Shown here piece after piece: positions 54,972-63,014 of a stretch of 64,000 nt of DNA (the first letter of the stretch is position 1; every line of letters starts with the position of its first letter). The notes beneath the pieces are model-generated. The model was not told the DNA's origin, did not search any database, and saw nothing but the letters and a program-made list of their open reading frames with translations. Source of the DNA: Paenibacillus sp. FSL K6-3182 (GTDB lineage: Bacteria > Bacillota > Bacilli > Paenibacillales > Paenibacillaceae); NCBI RefSeq assembly GCF_037976325.1, contig NZ_CP150265.1, positions 4,831,501 through 4,895,500 of the forward strand. The letters are read 5' to 3'. The position numbers and the translations under genes were made by a program.

Positions 54972-55808
54972 TTGCAAAGACAAATACATCTGCTTACGCT
55001 GCCAAATAATCCTTTTTTCTGTTTACCTGAATCCGTCGGGAATTACTGGAATGAGCCTGACCATTACACGCTTCGTATGGCGGGAGCGCTCAATAACTTT
55101 AATATTCATTACGTCGTTTCTGGGAAAGGTTATGTGGAATGGGATGGCGAGGTACACACCCTCGAGGCTGGTGAAGCTGTTCTATATTTCCCCTTGCAGA
55201 GACAGCATTACTACAGCAGCAAGGATGATCCGTGGGATATAAGGTGGGTTCATTTTTATGGGAGTGGGCTTCAAGACTATATGATCGAAAGAGGTTTTCA
55301 CAAAAGCCAGCTCTGGACAATCCGTCAGCCAACCGCTTGGGAACAGGTGCATGAGGATTTGCTGGTCGAAGCAGAAAAGTCTCGCATGCTGCATCCGACC
55401 AAGCTTTCTGCTCTCATGTATGCCATACTCGCAGTATTCATCGAGCAAGCTGTACCGATATCCGGCAGCAAAGCTAGTACGTCCGGCAACCGAATCTTAA
55501 AGCTGCTCCCTTTAATGCAGCAAGAGGCGGCTGAGCCGTTCATACTCGAGCAATGGGCGGAAAAAGCAGGAGTTAGCCCCTACTATTTTTGCAAATTGTT
55601 CCGAAATGTGATGGAAATGACGCCAATGGACTTTATTACACGCTGCCGGCTTCAAATGGCGAAGCAATGGCTTCTGGAGCGCAAGGATGTTAATATCGGA
55701 CAAATTGCTAGTGATGCCGGCTATCCGAGCGTCAGCTACTTCAACAAAAGATTTATGGCTCATGAGGGGATGACGCCTACGGTATATCGTCAGCTTTACG
55801 GGGTGTAA
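54972..55808 (+). CDS. AraC-family regulator (divergent from the MocA/AKR operon)
   Basis: About 278 residues from TTG 54972 (GAGGTG at a good distance; GTG 54963 overlaps that sequence). Cupin with NIHYVVSGKGYVEWDGE and AVLYFPLQRQHYY, then a double HTH (FILEQWAEKAGVSPYYFCKLFRNVMEMTPMDFI; IGQIASDAGYPSVSYFNKRFMAHEGMTPTVYR). Probable activator of the oxidoreductase pair it faces. The tandem repeat array begins four bases after its stop codon. Confidence 0.9.
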   Translation: MQRQIHLLTLPNNPFFCLPESVGNYWNEPDHYTLRMAGALNNFNIHYVVSGKGYVEWDGEVHTLEAGEAVLYFPLQRQHYYSSKDDPWDIRWVHFYGSGLQDYMIERGFHKSQLWTIRQPTAWEQVHEDLLVEAEKSRMLHPTKLSALMYAILAVFIEQAVPISGSKASTSGNRILKLLPLMQQEAAEPFILEQWAEKAGVSPYYFCKLFRNVMEMTPMDFITRCRLQMAKQWLLERKDVNIGQIASDAGYPSVSYFNKRFMAHEGMTPTVYRQLYGV

Positions 55809-55811
55809 TAC

Positions 55812-56271
55812 GAATGTTACTTTACGCGCTGTAAGAACACATATGCGCTTAATGCTCTCTTTTGTGAGTAACCACCCTTCACTTGGGCTCTGTAAGAACC
55901 TATTGGTTCTTACAGACACTTATGAATGTTACTTTTTGCTCTGTAAGAACACCTATGCGCTTAATGCTCTCTTTTGTGAGTAAACCGTCTGCACTCGAGC
56001 TCTGTAAGAACCTATTGGTTCTTACAGACACTTATGAATGTTACTTTTTGCTCTTTAAGAACACATATGCGCTTAATACACTCTTTCGTGGGTAACCCCC
56101 CTTCACTCGAGCTCTGTAAGAACACATATGCGCTTAATGCTCTCTTTCGCGGGTAACCACCCTTCACTCGAGCTCTGTAAGAACCTATTGGTTCTTACAG
56201 ACACTTATGAATGTTACTTTTTACTCTGTAAGAACACCTATGCGCTTAATGCACTCTTTCATGAAAATAAA
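55812..56271. repeat. Non-coding tandem array of about 112-bp units, each with a 26-bp perfect hairpin
   Basis: Units begin GAATGTTACTTT at 55812, 55924, 56036 and 56209. The first two are 112 bp; the third is 173 bp because a 61-bp sub-block (CTCTGTAAGAACACATATGCGC through CTTCACTCGAG) is doubled inside it; the fourth is cut off after 63 bp. Each complete unit holds two blocks that both start CTCTGTAAGAAC, and ends with a palindrome, arms CTGTAAGAACC and GGTTCTTACAG with loop TATT (55890-55915, 56002-56027, 56175-56200). Copies differ by a few bases. No convincing reading frame crosses it. It fills the gap between two convergent genes; function unknown. Confidence 0.9.
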
Positions 56272-56288
56272 AAGTAATATACACACGC

Positions 56289-57059
56289 TTAAATTCCTAA
56301 TGGAACCATATACAGTCCGGTATCTCCGTCATTTCTTATCACAACATCAACGCCATACGTTTGCTTAATCGTTTCCGCAGTCACAACTGTCTCAGGAGCA
56401 CCTTCTCCTACGATGCATCCTAATTTCATCACAATAATATGGTCGCTGTATCGAATGGCCTGATTCATATCATGCAGGACCATTACTATCGTAATTCCAT
56501 GCTTGCGGTTCAGCGTCTTTACTAACTCTAATATTTCGATTTGATGATAGATATCCAAATACGTCGTAGGCTCATCCAAAAATAGCAGCGAGGTTTTCTG
56601 TGCCAGCGCCATTGCGATCCAAGCTCTCTGCCGTTCGCCGCCAGATAAATGCGCTAAACTTTGCTTTCGCTTGTTCAGCAGATTTGTGCAGCTAAGCGCC
56701 CAATCCACGGCTGCATCATCTAATTCGCTCTCTTGTCCCCACCGACCCCGATGCGGCAATCTACCGAAGCGAACCAGCTTCTCTACAGTCAAATCTGCAG
56801 GCGCTTCCTGCTGCTGATGCACCACGGCCAGCTTCTTGCCAAGCTCCTTTGGCTTAAATTGCACGAGCTTCTTTCCATTCAGCAGCACCTCACCTTCGCT
56901 TGGCCGAAGATTTTTCGCCATTACACCAAGCAGAGTTGACTTGCCGCAGCCATTTGGACCAATGATCGTCGTAATCCGACCTTCCGCGATACGGCTGGTT
57001 ATTCCGTTCAAATGGAAAGTTTTTTTGTCATATGAAAACCTTATTTCATTAATGTCCAT
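56289..57059 (-). CDS. Heme/siderophore ABC transporter ATPase (FecE/FhuC family)
   Basis: 256 residues. Walker A IGPNGCGKST, signature HLSGGERQR, Walker B LLFLDEPTTYLD and switch His in VLHDMNQA are in order, with the DEPTTYLDI wording of the FhuC/FecE/BtuD group. It overlaps the permease gene by 11 bp and ends the heme operon. No T-run terminator is seen after it; the hairpin array lies directly downstream. Confidence 0.93.
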   Translation of the reverse strand: MDINEIRFSYDKKTFHLNGITSRIAEGRITTIIGPNGCGKSTLLGVMAKNLRPSEGEVLLNGKKLVQFKPKELGKKLAVVHQQQEAPADLTVEKLVRFGRLPHRGRWGQESELDDAAVDWALSCTNLLNKRKQSLAHLSGGERQRAWIAMALAQKTSLLFLDEPTTYLDIYHQIEILELVKTLNRKHGITIVMVLHDMNQAIRYSDHIIVMKLGCIVGEGAPETVVTAETIKQTYGVDVVIRNDGDTGLYMVPLGI

Positions 57060-58032
57060 GGACGCGTTCGCTCCTTCGCAGCAAAAAGATGAGAAAAGGA
57101 CCGCCGATGACTGTCATGACAATCGAAGCTGGAATTTCTGTCGGGGCTAAAAGAGTACGGCCAAGCGTATCCGCAGTCAAAATGAGCCATGCTCCGCCAA
57201 TCGCAGAGAAAGGCAGCAGCACTTTATGGTCTGAGCCAATGAGCAGCCTCGCGATATGTGGGACGAGCAAGCCGACAAACACGATTAACCCGCCAATAGC
57301 TGTTGCAACAGAAGCCAAAAGCACGGCAACAACCGAAACGAGCAGCCTTACTTTCATAACAGACAAACCAAGATTTTGAGCGGTTCGATCCTGCAAAACA
57401 AGCGTATTGCACCATGAGCCAAGCAGCATTGAGAGTAACAAGCCTACACCGCCATACAGCGTCAACATATGTACATCATCCCAGGTTTTCATTGTAAAAA
57501 TAGAGGAAATCGCTTGATTCACGCTAGTTACCGCGTAGCTGCCGCGATAATTAAAGGACTGCCCAAGACCTGTAAATGTAGCATTGACCGCCACACCGAC
57601 CAGAATAAGCCGAAGCGGGCTGAGTCCAGAGCGCCACGAAAGCGAATAGACCAATAGACAAGCTATTGCTCCTCCAACAAATGAAAACAGCGGCATCCAA
57701 AAAAACAATGTCGGGAATATCGTTACGAGCAGCAAAGAAACCAAGCCTGCCCCTGATGAAATGCCGATAACGCCTGCATCCGCCAGCGGATTGCGCATTA
57801 CGGCTTGCAGCAGTACACCAGACACAGCTAGCGCAGCCCCTGTCAGTAAAGCAACGATTATACGCGGCAGCCGCAGGTCGCGAACAACCTCTACCTGTTC
57901 ACTTGGCGAGCCAAGCAACCCTTTCATGAGTTCAACAAATCCTACGCTGATGCTTCCAGTCGTCATGGAGTATACGATGGTTGCCAAAAGGAGCAGCGTA
58001 ATTGCGATGAAGCTGAATATTGTTTTTGGCAT
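57049..58032 (-). CDS. Heme ABC transporter permease (FecCD/IsdF family)
   Basis: 327 residues, about nine to ten transmembrane segments. Family landmarks: LRLPRIIVALLTGAALAVSGVLLQAVMRNPLADAGVIGISSGA near the N-terminus, LVPHIARLLIG, and the C-terminal PTEIPASIVMTVIGGPFLIFLLRR. It forms the homodimeric channel used with IsdE and the ATPase. It lies 12 bp behind isdE. Confidence 0.93.
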   Translation of the reverse strand: MPKTIFSFIAITLLLLATIVYSMTTGSISVGFVELMKGLLGSPSEQVEVVRDLRLPRIIVALLTGAALAVSGVLLQAVMRNPLADAGVIGISSGAGLVSLLLVTIFPTLFFWMPLFSFVGGAIACLLVYSLSWRSGLSPLRLILVGVAVNATFTGLGQSFNYRGSYAVTSVNQAISSIFTMKTWDDVHMLTLYGGVGLLLSMLLGSWCNTLVLQDRTAQNLGLSVMKVRLLVSVVAVLLASVATAIGGLIVFVGLLVPHIARLLIGSDHKVLLPFSAIGGAWLILTADTLGRTLLAPTEIPASIVMTVIGGPFLIFLLRRSERVHGH

Positions 58033-58044
58033 GAAAAAACATCC

Positions 58045-58992
58045 TTATTTATAATCCTGATAAAGCATTGGAGCGAGCGCGGTTAGTGCTTGGACAACAG
58101 CCAAATTGCCCGTCGTACCAAATAAAGTTTCTTCCAGATCATATACACGCCCCGATTGTACCGCTTCAAAATGCTTCCAGATATCATTTTTTTTGAATTC
58201 TTCATCAAACATTTTTACAACCTCAGCCGGCATGCCATGCGCTGCTCGCAAAATGACATCCGGATTCGCCTTCTGCAAATATTCCGTATTGGAAGCCAAA
58301 AATTCAACCTGCTCGCCCTGCACGATATTTACTCCCCCAAGCAAACGAACAAGATCTCCGATGTAAGAATGCTCCGTCGCCACCAAATAACTGCCGGGCA
58401 CACCAAGCAGGATCAACACCGTCGGTTTTTCTTTACCTTCTGTATTCCGAGTGATGGCAGCCAGCATTTCCTTCTGTTCATTTACGATTGCAGCAGCCTG
58501 AGTTTCCCGCTCATACCGTTCTCCGAGCGCTGTAATTTCAGCTTGCATGCTGGAGATACTCGTTAAATTTAGAAAATCAGCCTTTAGCCCTGCACTCTCA
58601 AATACAGGCTCCAGCTCATATTGCAGCGTCGAGACAGACAGCACCTCCGTCGGCTTCAAGGATTTAACCATCTCCATATCAGGACTCATTGGATTTCCGA
58701 CTTTAGTAACGGTGCTGTAACGCTCCGGCAGCGTTTTTACGCTTTTTGGTATGCCAACTAAATCAAGCTCAAGTGCATCCATAATTTGTGTTATAGCAAC
58801 GGTTGTTGACACGATGCGCTGGCTAGACTCCTCGGATACTGAACCCAAAGCAGCAGCTTTGGACGAAGAGTTTGCAGACGGCGCAGCAGTTGGCGCAGCA
58901 GCCGAGCCGCTTCCCGCTCCAAGCGTTCCGCAGCCTGCCATCATCGCAGCAAGAATTAGCAGGGATAACCCCTTTATAAATCGATAGCGCAT
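58045..58992 (-). CDS. isdE: Heme-binding lipoprotein IsdE
   Basis: 315 residues. Lipobox MAGC (Cys21), an Ala/Ser spacer, then the two-lobed helical-backbone binding protein. TTVAITQIMDALELDLVGIP, TLPERY and GNPMSPDME closely follow IsdE; in the S. aureus protein heme iron is held by a Met in NPMSP and a His in AHGMP, which are here Met102 and His252. Accepts heme from NEAT proteins at the surface and passes it to the permease. AAGGAGG precedes the ATG. Confidence 0.93.
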   Translation of the reverse strand: MRYRFIKGLSLLILAAMMAGCGTLGAGSGSAAAPTAAPSANSSSKAAALGSVSEESSQRIVSTTVAITQIMDALELDLVGIPKSVKTLPERYSTVTKVGNPMSPDMEMVKSLKPTEVLSVSTLQYELEPVFESAGLKADFLNLTSISSMQAEITALGERYERETQAAAIVNEQKEMLAAITRNTEGKEKPTVLILLGVPGSYLVATEHSYIGDLVRLLGGVNIVQGEQVEFLASNTEYLQKANPDVILRAAHGMPAEVVKMFDEEFKKNDIWKHFEAVQSGRVYDLEETLFGTTGNLAVVQALTALAPMLYQDYK

Positions 58993-59019
58993 CTCTTTCT
59001 TGCCTCCTTAAAAACAGCA

Positions 59020-59050
59020 CAGAGGACACCCGTCAGTCAGGGTCCTCCTA
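59020..59050 (-). terminator. Possible leaky hairpin upstream of isdE
   Basis: GAGGACCC and GGG-GTCCTC-type arms on the - strand followed a few bases later by TTTTT. Weak; may reduce readthrough from the SLH gene into isdE. Confidence 0.4.
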
Positions 59051-59111
59051 TGCCATCTGTTTAAATAACCAGCTTAAGCTCTGCAACAGCTGAAACCTTC
59101 CTTGCTGCCGC

Positions 59112-62100
59112 TTATGCCGTTTTAGCTTTTTCTTGCTCCGCTGCTTTCGCTTCTAAATAATCGACAGCACGCAATACGAGAGTAATCGCCTCAGCTCTTG
59201 TTGCGGACTTCGTTCCGCCGAACTGATTTTGATCCAGTCCCTTAATTAATCTGTACTTCACTGCCGTAGCAATGTAAGCCTTAGCGTAGGAAGGGATTTC
59301 CGCTGCATCCGCAAAATTAAGCGAATCCGCTGCTTCCAGCGGCAAATGAAGTGCTCTTACGATCATGACTGCAATTTCCGTACGATTTACATTTTGCGTT
59401 GGACGGAATGTCTGATCCTCATAGCCATTAATAATGCCTGCTGCTACCGCTTGCTCAATAAAGGACTGTGCCCAAGTAGGAATGTTTTTCATATCTGCAA
59501 AAGTTGTTGAAGCGTTCTTGCCTTCCAGCTTCAGAGCTCTGCCGAGTATAACCGTCCACTCCGCACGATTGACCGTTGCATTTGGTTTAAAGCTTCCATC
59601 CGGATAACCCTGAACGATGTTTAGCTTCAATGCGCGATTAATGGCATCTTTCGCCCAGTTGTTCGCTAAATCTTTAAATGCAGCCGTTGCATCTTTGCCA
59701 GCCAGCTTATCTTTTTCCTCTTGTTCCTTTTTCTTTTTCTCAATTTCTTCTGGCGTCTCTCTTGGCACCACAGAACCAAATGAATCAGAGTCCCAGCTTG
59801 CTACTGGCGTTATTGCCCCAAGCTGAATTTGAATGCTGTATTCATGATGGTACTTCACTTCTGGCCAATCTATTTTCACCCAGCCATCCAGCTTAGCCGG
59901 TAGATCGGCTACTGTAAATTGTACTCGTCTTGTGTTAGCGGAAGCATCGGATTCGATCGTTGTTGGCGTAGAACCGCCAATCGTAAATCCGGTAATTTCC
60001 TTGCTTTGCTTTAGATTCACTTGTACAAGCTTCACGCCATTTTGCACGAGCAAACGAGCAGGATGTGCTACATATTCATCCATCACCGATGTTTGTGTAG
60101 TGCCTTGTTTTAAAAACTGAATATCAATCAAATACTTGCCGTCCGCAAGTGCACCCGGTTCTGTCGGTTTGACCGGATCAACAACGACAATTTTTGTCGC
60201 TTGGAAAGCACGAAGCGCTTGATCCAGCGTGCCTTCTGCATCAATGAGCTGCTGCTTTGTAGACAATATGCTGTTTGCGACAGCGTTCGCTGCTGTAATT
60301 GCACTAAGCAGTGTATCTTTCGCTGATTGCGGATATTGCCCGGCACCTGTACCTGCAGCTGCTCCATCATGAGCCGCCTTTGCTGCCGAAATAGCTGCCT
60401 TCAATACTGCTGGATCACCATTGTCAAACAACAGACGAATGTTATGAGTCGCATCATAAGGTTTGCCTGTACGTGGGTCAATTACGTTTGGCATAATGAT
60501 TCGAACTTGCCCTGGCACAATTGCCGTTAAATCATCCACTTTAAATTTGATAACCCTCGTATTTTCTGTCTTGTTTTCACTGACAACGGTCACATCTGTG
60601 AGTATGCTGTTCTGAGCAACTTTAAACTCTGTAACGATGCTGCTGTCCTTTATTGAAAATGATACATAAGTCTCACCGTTATTAGACGTAACAGAAGCCG
60701 GCTTGAGGAAGTAACTGTCCATGCTCGATAACGCTGCATTTGTTGCATGCAGGGCTGCGAAAGAAATATTGCGAATCTGGCTTCCTTTGAAAACTTGAAC
60801 AGATTTCTCTAAAATCTTTGCCGCATTAGCAATTTCTGGACGTGTAGAATTGAGTTTCTTCCCTGTTTGTTCAGCTAATTGAATAGCAGAAAGCAAAGAT
60901 TCTTTTGCCGCCGCCTCATATTGCCCTGTAGCCGTTCCAACAACAGCGGAATCATGCAGTTTACGCGCTGCAGTGATCGAAGAGTTTAAGGCATTAAGAA
61001 GATTGGCATTATAGCTGAAAAGTACTGTTCGCTTCTCTGTACCAATTGAGTACTCTAGTTTTGATAAGCCTTGATAAATAGAATTGTCTGCCTTTTGATG
61101 TCTTGCGGCAAACTGATAGGCCTGTATCAGTCCTTCATAGCCCTTTTGGATAAGCGTTTTATAACCTGTCAGCGTACTAGAGGAAATCTCGCCGTTTGCG
61201 CTTTGTCCATATAACGTTAATTCAGGTGCAATTTCCATCGGCTCTGCAAAAACAACGTGAGCATACGCTTGAAAATAAGGCGCTGCCGATTGAGTAAACA
61301 TACTTACTTCTGTTTTGAATTCTTTATTGTGTTTGGATATTTCTCCTGTTTCAGGGTCCAGCACAAGCAGCGGTAATATCTCCTTCTTGTACTGCTGCTT
61401 TTTCAAATCCTCCACATTCGCAGTCAACACATTTAAAACATTATTGACGGCTGTTTGAGATGCTTGCGTATCAGCAGCAACAGTCTGAGCGTCCACAATC
61501 CATTGCCCAAGCCTTACGCTCGCTCCAACCGAATACTCACCATCCGTTAATACCCCATGAGCCACTGATGCTCCATTTGCTGTCCCTATATTTTTCACCG
61601 TTGTCGCAAAAGCTGAAATCTCTTCTATTGCACGAACCAAATTAGCTTTATTGACGACAAGCCGAGCAGCCTCGTACTTCTTTTTGCCCTCTTGCAGAAC
61701 AAGGTAAGCAGCCTTGATCAGCTCTTGATTGGAACCGCCAGCGCTATCGGCAATACTTCTTGCCTGAGTGATCGCATTTTGAAAAGCCGCTTTGGAGCCT
61801 AGCAAATAGAAGCCATCGCCAGTTCCCTCCGTCGTTGTATTCAGCAGCTCATTCGAGGTTGTAAATAAAGCTTCAAGCTGCTCTAATGTTACAGCACCCG
61901 TCTCGCCTCCGCCCCCATTGCCGCCTCCATCAACTGGTAGACCTGAGATATCCAGCTGAAGCTGAACATTATACCAATTGTCATAATTTACTGAAGGAAT
62001 GACGATATGAATCAAAATTTCTTGTTTCTCTTGCATGTTCTCAATATCATAGCTAACAACGACGTGATCCGGATCTAAGCCGTCCCCTGCTGGCTGAGCA

Positions 62101-62438
62101 GCAACGACTTGATACCCTTCTATGCCGTTGATTGTGTTCCCATTGATTACTGCTTTGTCTTTACCTGGTAACTTAGCAGAAAAATGATGAAAGGAAGTAT
62201 ACTGCGTAACCTCATGCTGAAAATTTGCACTGCCATTAGTAATAATCAATTTGCCTGTGCTTGGATTTAGATAATCGTTAATGATTGATCGTTCATTGCT
62301 CCCATCCTTCACATAAAGAAAAGGAACACTATACTCCCCATTTGGCGTTACTCCCGCCGCTGCACTCACAGGAAAGGCCGACAGCAACAATACGAGCGCC
62401 ATGAGCAGCGCCGTCAATCGGCGAAATTTCATTTGCAT
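59112..62438 (-). CDS. Surface heme receptor with three NEAT domains, FIVAR-like helical spacers and three SLH domains
   Basis: About 1108 residues from ATG 62438 (AAGGAG upstream; ATG 62432 also possible). A signal peptide ends near PVSAAAG. NEAT1 (30-170) has SIINDY and YDNWY; NEAT2 (about 580-700) has SSMDSY and YDATH; NEAT3 (about 785-895) has SVMDEY and YHHEY. In NEAT domains the first Tyr of YxxxY binds heme iron; in NEAT2 the second Tyr is His. Between them lie helical repeats of FIVAR type (for example LKAAISAAKAAHDGA). After a Glu/Lys-rich linker come three SLH domains (AFKDLANNWAKDAI, TFADMKNIPTWAQSFI, NFADAAEIPSYAKAYI). It holds heme at the S-layer, comparable in plan to B. anthracis BslK. 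Confidence 0.92.
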   Translation of the reverse strand: MQMKFRRLTALLMALVLLLSAFPVSAAAGVTPNGEYSVPFLYVKDGSNERSIINDYLNPSTGKLIITNGSANFQHEVTQYTSFHHFSAKLPGKDKAVINGNTINGIEGYQVVAAQPAGDGLDPDHVVVSYDIENMQEKQEILIHIVIPSVNYDNWYNVQLQLDISGLPVDGGGNGGGGETGAVTLEQLEALFTTSNELLNTTTEGTGDGFYLLGSKAAFQNAITQARSIADSAGGSNQELIKAAYLVLQEGKKKYEAARLVVNKANLVRAIEEISAFATTVKNIGTANGASVAHGVLTDGEYSVGASVRLGQWIVDAQTVAADTQASQTAVNNVLNVLTANVEDLKKQQYKKEILPLLVLDPETGEISKHNKEFKTEVSMFTQSAAPYFQAYAHVVFAEPMEIAPELTLYGQSANGEISSSTLTGYKTLIQKGYEGLIQAYQFAARHQKADNSIYQGLSKLEYSIGTEKRTVLFSYNANLLNALNSSITAARKLHDSAVVGTATGQYEAAAKESLLSAIQLAEQTGKKLNSTRPEIANAAKILEKSVQVFKGSQIRNISFAALHATNAALSSMDSYFLKPASVTSNNGETYVSFSIKDSSIVTEFKVAQNSILTDVTVVSENKTENTRVIKFKVDDLTAIVPGQVRIIMPNVIDPRTGKPYDATHNIRLLFDNGDPAVLKAAISAAKAAHDGAAAGTGAGQYPQSAKDTLLSAITAANAVANSILSTKQQLIDAEGTLDQALRAFQATKIVVVDPVKPTEPGALADGKYLIDIQFLKQGTTQTSVMDEYVAHPARLLVQNGVKLVQVNLKQSKEITGFTIGGSTPTTIESDASANTRRVQFTVADLPAKLDGWVKIDWPEVKYHHEYSIQIQLGAITPVASWDSDSFGSVVPRETPEEIEKKKKEQEEKDKLAGKDATAAFKDLANNWAKDAINRALKLNIVQGYPDGSFKPNATVNRAEWTVILGRALKLEGKNASTTFADMKNIPTWAQSFIEQAVAAGIINGYEDQTFRPTQNVNRTEIAVMIVRALHLPLEAADSLNFADAAEIPSYAKAYIATAVKYRLIKGLDQNQFGGTKSATRAEAITLVLRAVDYLEAKAAEQEKAKTA

Positions 62439-62494
62439 TTCAAAAAACACTCCTTCGTCATTTAACTGCTATCGCTTATGTACCCTTGCATTTT

Positions 62495-62535
62495 GAACAG
62501 GAGAGCGAATCATGCCGCAGCATTGCTCTCCTGTT
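62495..62535. terminator. Intercistronic hairpin between the small NEAT gene and the NEAT-SLH gene
   Basis: AACAGGAGAGC and GCTCTCCTGTT arms with inner ATGC/GCAT. The T-run is on the + side; on the - strand the tail is only weakly T-rich. Probably an mRNA stabiliser or partial terminator inside the heme operon. Confidence 0.45.
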
Positions 62536-62575
62536 ATTTTTAAAGCGCTATTCTAACCGTAGAGCTCGCTGATGC

Positions 62576-63001
62576 TTAAACGCTCCAATTGAATTGGATT
62601 GTATGAACCGTATTGTAGCCTTCAAATCCTGGTGATGGCGGAACGACAACGTGGATTTTGGCAACTTGGTTCGGTGTGAAATCAGCCACTTCAAATGTAA
62701 ATTCAACGTTGCCGCCTGTATAATTAGCAGCTGCATAGCTGTATGTTCCAGTAGCAGGGTCTTGCACTTGCAAGTATTGAATGAAGCTTGAACCAGAGAA
62801 TGTAACCGTTGTCGTTGTGCCATTGCTTGCTACAACTGCATCGCCTACTTTATAGGCATCAGCATAAGAATTGGCTGTATCTCCCGCGTTGCGAACGACA
62901 TAGCTTACACCAGTACTTGCGAAAGCAGATGGAACAACTAGAGCTAGAGCCATAACAAGCATCATCATTACAAAACTAGTTTTTTTCATCGATTTGATCA
63001 T
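62576..63001 (-). CDS. Small secreted single-NEAT protein, hemophore-like
   Basis: 141 residues, start ATG 63001 with AAGGAG nine bases upstream. A Sec signal peptide ends at AFA, leaving a mature protein of about 112 residues that is just one NEAT domain: SYADAY fits the SxxxxY heme motif, FEVADFTPNQVAKIHVVVP is the conserved strand region, and the final strand reads YNTVH, so the iron-ligand Tyr is kept and the second Tyr is His. No anchor, so it is free or loosely held, like B. anthracis IsdX1. It lies 13 bp behind the membrane NEAT gene. Confidence 0.85.
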   Translation of the reverse strand: MIKSMKKTSFVMMMLVMALALVVPSAFASTGVSYVVRNAGDTANSYADAYKVGDAVVASNGTTTTVTFSGSSFIQYLQVQDPATGTYSYAAANYTGGNVEFTFEVADFTPNQVAKIHVVVPPSPGFEGYNTVHTIQFNWSV

Positions 63002-63014
63002 TTATCAACACTCC

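Noticed and set aside
55883..56095. Short + strand open frame across the repeat array
   Set aside because: It arises from the tandem repeat having no stop in one frame; no ribosome binding site and the product itself is only a translated repeat.
55812..56271. CRISPR array
   Set aside because: The whole 112-bp unit repeats with slight drift; there are no short identical repeats with unique spacers and no cas genes.
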